Origin: Oxytricha trifallax
Lineage: Eukaryota > Ciliophora > Spirotrichea > Sporadotrichida > Oxytrichidae
Assembly (NCBI GenBank): GCA_000711775.1
Contig: ARYC01001905.1
Span: forward strand, 1-64,000
DNA length: 64,000 nt
Direction: 5' to 3'
The stretch's first letter is position 1, and each line of letters begins with the position of its first letter. Below are positions 60,656 to 64,000 of this stretch, piece by piece. A program made the translations under genes and the position numbers. The notes under the pieces were generated by a model. The model had not been told where the DNA came from and made no database searches. It saw only the letters and a program-made list of their open reading frames with translations.

Positions 60656-61100
60656 ATAATTCTTGATAGATTTAGGTATATTCTAGGAGGATTCAGAATA
60701 ATGTTCTTTTTTTCAAAAAAATAATTTTTCCCTAAAAAAATCATCTAAGGATTCAAAAAAAGGCACCCAAAAAAAGCAAAAAAGATTAGTGATAAATCCT
60801 TTTGGAACTATGATAATCAAAATGGATTTTTGAGATTCCTGAATTAAGGTAAGTAGAGATAAAAAAATGTGATTAAAATAAAAGTTTTTTTTAAAAAAAT
60901 TTAATTAAATACAGGGCAGATAATATAGCATCTTCCACGAATGGTGTTTTGACTTTATTTTTATTAAACTTAAAATTAATCATAAATTATATAGAGAGAA
61001 ATCACAGTCTTTCAGACCTGATGTTTTAACTTTGAACTCCTAAAAATTTTTTGAAGGTTTTGAAAGTGATGATTTATATAAGTTCCAGTTATTTATTTTT
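60656..61100 (+). CDS. Three-exon host-like gene segment
   Basis: Exon 60656-60848 (possible ATG at 60701) reads FRYILGGFRIMFFFSKKQFF, then KKIIQGFKKRHPKKAKKISD, KSFWNYDNQNGFLRFLNQ. Intron 60849-60914 (GTAAGTAGAG...AATACAG, 66 nt). Exon 60915-60943 reads QIIQHLPRM. Intron 60944-61007 (GTGTTTTGAC...AATCACAG, 64 nt). Exon from 61008 reads SFRPDVLTLNSQKFFEGFES, DDLYKFQ. Phases agree across both introns and both 3' sites are ..ACAG. Upstream, 60420-60560 also has a GTAAGT and a possible extra exon (HSWRLIFQFEGSLE). Function unknown; a lysine-rich region precedes the conserved-looking part. Likely destined for the macronucleus. Confidence 0.5.
60849..60914 (+). other. Candidate 66-nt intron
   Basis: GTAAGT donor and TACAG acceptor, A/T-rich inside with an in-frame TGA. 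Splicing keeps the reading frame. Confidence 0.5.
60944..61007 (+). other. Candidate 64-nt intron
   Basis: GTGTTT donor and TCACAG acceptor. It begins shortly before an in-frame TGA, and the frame resumes in phase at 61008 with clear coding quality. Confidence 0.45.
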
Positions 61101-61223
61101 TTATTAGAAAAAGTTATAAACATTTTTATTTACACATAAAATTCCAATGAAAACGGATAATAATTGAAATAAAATTTAATATTTAATGCATTTTTATTTT
61201 TTCTCAAATTTAACAAAAATTAT

Positions 61224-61648
61224 GGGGGGGGGAAGTTTCCTGCCCCCAACATTAAATTTTATGTTTTTGCAATAAATTTAATAGAAACAAATTAATTTTC
61301 AATTTCAATAACCATAACCATGTACTATACATCATTAATTATTAATAATTTTCAAGGTACATAATTATTCGTTATCAAATTATATATTATTGACAAGTCT
61401 AAAATAAGTGTTTTTTTTAATAATTAATGTAATTTTCATTAAATTTTAATTGATTATCAAGGTAGAAATGATATTTGAAGCTAAATTTTTTAAAAAAAAA
61501 CTACATAATAATAGATGATAAAGATTCTTTGAAAATTATAAAAATTGCATATTTTTATGTACGGGGCAGGAAACTACCTTTTTGGGGGCAGGAAACTTCC
61601 CCCCTTGGGTGCATATAAAATTTTGGGGCAGGAAACTTCCCCCCCCCC
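61224..61648. mobile_element. G-run element B2 with 8-bp target duplication
   Basis: Second copy of B1, about 90% identical by eye and in the same orientation: G run, AAGTTTCCTGCCCCC at the left, GGGGCAGGAAACTTCC plus C run at the right, and the same two internal GGGGCAGGAAACT copies. Flanked by AAAATTAT on both sides, an 8-bp duplication different from that of B1, proving independent insertion. No coding capacity. Confidence 0.9.
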
Positions 61649-63914
61649 AAAATTATTATTTATAATAGATTACTTTCGATATTAAGTACTTTTAATTATT
61701 AATAAAATTATAGAAATTTATCAATTAATATTGTTTAATATTTGTGTAATCAATTAAAATGAATTATATTCAATAAGATGGTTTATTTTATTGTTTTTAA
61801 TTTTATTAAGAAATATATATTATTTTCCTAATTTTAACTATAAACAATTTTAGATAAATAGTATATGCACGCACCTTTTACAATTTTAAAACAAATAATG
61901 CATTCATATAATATTTATTAATATTTGCTAATCAAAATATTTGATATTTTACTAATTTATAATTATAATGAATTTCTTATATGTATTCTATCATTTATGG
62001 AATTTTAAATAAAATTAAATTTAATAATATAACAAATATAATTATTTTATTAAATATGGCTTTTCTAGTTTTTATAGATTAATTATACACAAATAAATAA
62101 TATAAGCTTAAATTACATATATAAGTTGTTAAAGGGAAAAATTATTTCTAAATAAAAATTATAAATAGTTTATTAAATTATAAGTTTATTATTTTTTCTG
62201 TTATAAATATATAAAATAAAATAAATAAGTTAGTGCTATATTTTTTTCTAATTTATAGATAATTGATTATGGGTATTATATAACTATAAATATTTATTTT
62301 TAATTTAATATGGAATTTTAATGTACTGTTAAGCTATCCAGTATAGAAAATAGAAAATGTAATTTTTAAAGTTTATCATGAAACTTTTCAATTTGGTTAT
62401 AAATAAAATAATCAAAGTAAAAACATATATGAAAAAAATATCCTAAAAAAATACATATTAAAAATAATATTGATGAGTCATCGAAAACTTCACTTTAAAA
62501 CCATTATTAAATCAATTAAATTAGAAAATCCAAAAATATTCTTTATTTTAAAAATATCACAATAAGTTAAATTTTTGGCTTAATTAAAGACTTTATATAG
62601 TATGATAAAGAAGTTCATCAATTTAATTATTTATTTTTTATTCTTATTTTAAAATCTCATATTTAATGATTATAGGACTCTCAATGTTTGATGTTTGAGC
62701 TCTAAATCTAATAAATCCTTATCTAAACATAGTGCAGACGGCATTTATAATTATTTTATTTATTCTTTGTTTATCTTTAAAATTAACTTTAAGATAATTA
62801 GTACTAGCATAAGTGACTAATAATTAAGATCATTAGTATATAAGATGAAGTGTTTATTAATTACGAATAATTCTTAAATGTAAAAGCTAACATGAAAACG
62901 AGAATTCTCTATATATATAAACTACAATAACACAGACATAATTAAGGATATAAAGAAATAAACAAAAGTTGAACGTTTTAAAAACAATAAGAGAAGAATA
63001 TTTCAAAAATGCTTAATAATTCAAAATAGCCAAAAAAAATATTGTCTAAAAATACTGAGATAAATAGATAAAGCTAACTTTTATTGACAAAGAGGAGCAA
63101 AAATATCCATTTTAAAATGTAAATTTAAGATAAATATTATTATAAATGACTCTTAACTAATTTATTTTCCGTTATCTCCAATTTTCACATACATTATATA
63201 ATTAAACTAACAAATTAGTTACTAAACAAAATAAAATACCTTATTTTACTTTTCGATGGATTCTACTTAACAATAAAAAAGTTATTAAAAGTAAATTTTA
63301 TTTAAAATATAATTCAGTATTTTAAAAGTGAATGGCATTATCTTAACATATTATTACATAGTAACAAAAATTAATCATATTTAAATTGTCTTAACATTCT
63401 TAAATTTATTTTAATATGTCAAAACAGAATTACTAAATTAATTCACTATTAAACTTTAATACTTTATTTCAATTTTTCATTTATTCTATATAGAGAGAAG
63501 ACCAGCTATAAGTTTAGTGCTCTCGAAGTCAATAATTAATCTTCTACAATTAAATCATAATAAATATTAAAGGATACCGAGTAAAATAAGAGTGAAGTAA
63601 AATATTAAATATTTTATCATTAATGATAATTTGATAAAATAATATATTAATATTTATTAATCAAACTATAGAAGAATCAAAAATGCTATAATACATTAAT
63701 TTATCATTATATATCACTTGATTGATAAAAATCTATTATTTTTACATTTTAAATGTAAAATTGATTAAAATATAAATTTTGAGTTTATTGAATAAATTTG
63801 TTTATAATAATTAGTTAATAAATTCATATATGGAGTTTATTTGGCAGGATATTAATTTCCTTTTTTAAATTATATTTTATTTTTATATATATATATTAAT
63901 TTAATTTATTAATT
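61649..63914. other. AT-rich stretch, no gene seen
   Basis: About 2.3 kb of AT-rich DNA with no recognisable feature until the GC-richer edge at the window end. Confidence 0.45.
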
Positions 63915-64000
63915 GTAATTCTGCTTTATCTCCCACTCATCAAAAGCCCTTATAGCTGAAACAAAGTGCAAGTTAAGGAATGATGTGAACTTACTTGTGC
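63915..64000 (-). CDS. Partial gene edge with a 39-nt intron
   Basis: On the minus strand an intron with consensus ends (GTAAGTTCAC...TTTGTTTCAG, 63956-63994, 39 nt, with a CTTAAC branch-like motif) separates GCACAA at the window edge from an exon reading IRAFDEWEIKQNYN (one of the three frames). The exon fades into AT-rich DNA at about 63915. The rest of the gene lies beyond the window. Family unknown. Confidence 0.45.
63956..63994 (-). other. Candidate 39-nt intron
   Basis: GTAAGT donor, pyrimidine-rich TTTGTTTCAG acceptor. It is the best splice-site pair in the window. Confidence 0.55.

Noticed and set aside
1-64000. Retrovirus-like, LTR or Polinton-type elements
   Set aside because: No long terminal direct repeats, capsid, integrase of retroviral type or protein-primed polymerase motifs were recognised; the reverse-transcriptase remnant fits a LINE.

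Overview
The window looks like germline (micronuclear) DNA of a spirotrich ciliate close to Oxytricha. Three things point there. (1) Three transposons carry C4A4 telomere-type sequence in their terminal inverted repeats and encode a DD34E transposase, a second small protein and a zinc-finger/kinase protein. This is the gene set of the telomere-bearing elements (TBE) of Oxytricha. (2) The recognisable reading frames are open only when TAA and TAG are read as glutamine and TGA is the only stop. (3) The background is extremely AT-rich and almost gene-free, with short islands of higher GC that read as protein and are sometimes split by short GT-AG introns. Species assignment is inference.

Layout. 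1-1390: right part of TBE copy 1. 1391-9000: AT-rich DNA holding two palindromic family A elements, a LINE endonuclease remnant on the minus strand (about 5150-6490), a 99-residue minus-strand frame, and the foldback element C1. 9000-19080: nearly empty, with one decayed family A copy and the G-run element B1. 19089-24015: a nested structure, in which element C3 has 265-bp inverted arms and a small 64-residue frame that is split by a full-length TBE (copy 2, 19606-23580) flanked by an AAT duplication. 24990-27045: a possible coding remnant, foldback element D1 and family A copy A4. 27046-32676: empty. 32677-37807: TBE copy 3, whose kinase gene contains foldback element C2. 37811-54458: AT-rich, with family A copies A5-A7, foldback element D2 and several weak coding islands. 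54459-55985: small element E1, a remnant like an IS1016/Merlin transposase, and a LINE reverse-transcriptase remnant, the last two on the minus strand. 56567-61100: the densest cluster of possible host gene segments, candidates for macronuclear-destined sequence. 61224-61648: B2, second copy of the G-run element. 63915-64000: an intron-bearing gene edge on the minus strand.

The window is mainly a record of transposon insertions into germline-limited DNA. The TBE genes presumably act together in transposition or developmental excision. The other families (A-E) have no transposase in the window and were probably mobilised in trans. No rRNA, CRISPR array, retrovirus-like or Polinton-like element was recognised. 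Repeat family letters A-E are labels used only here.
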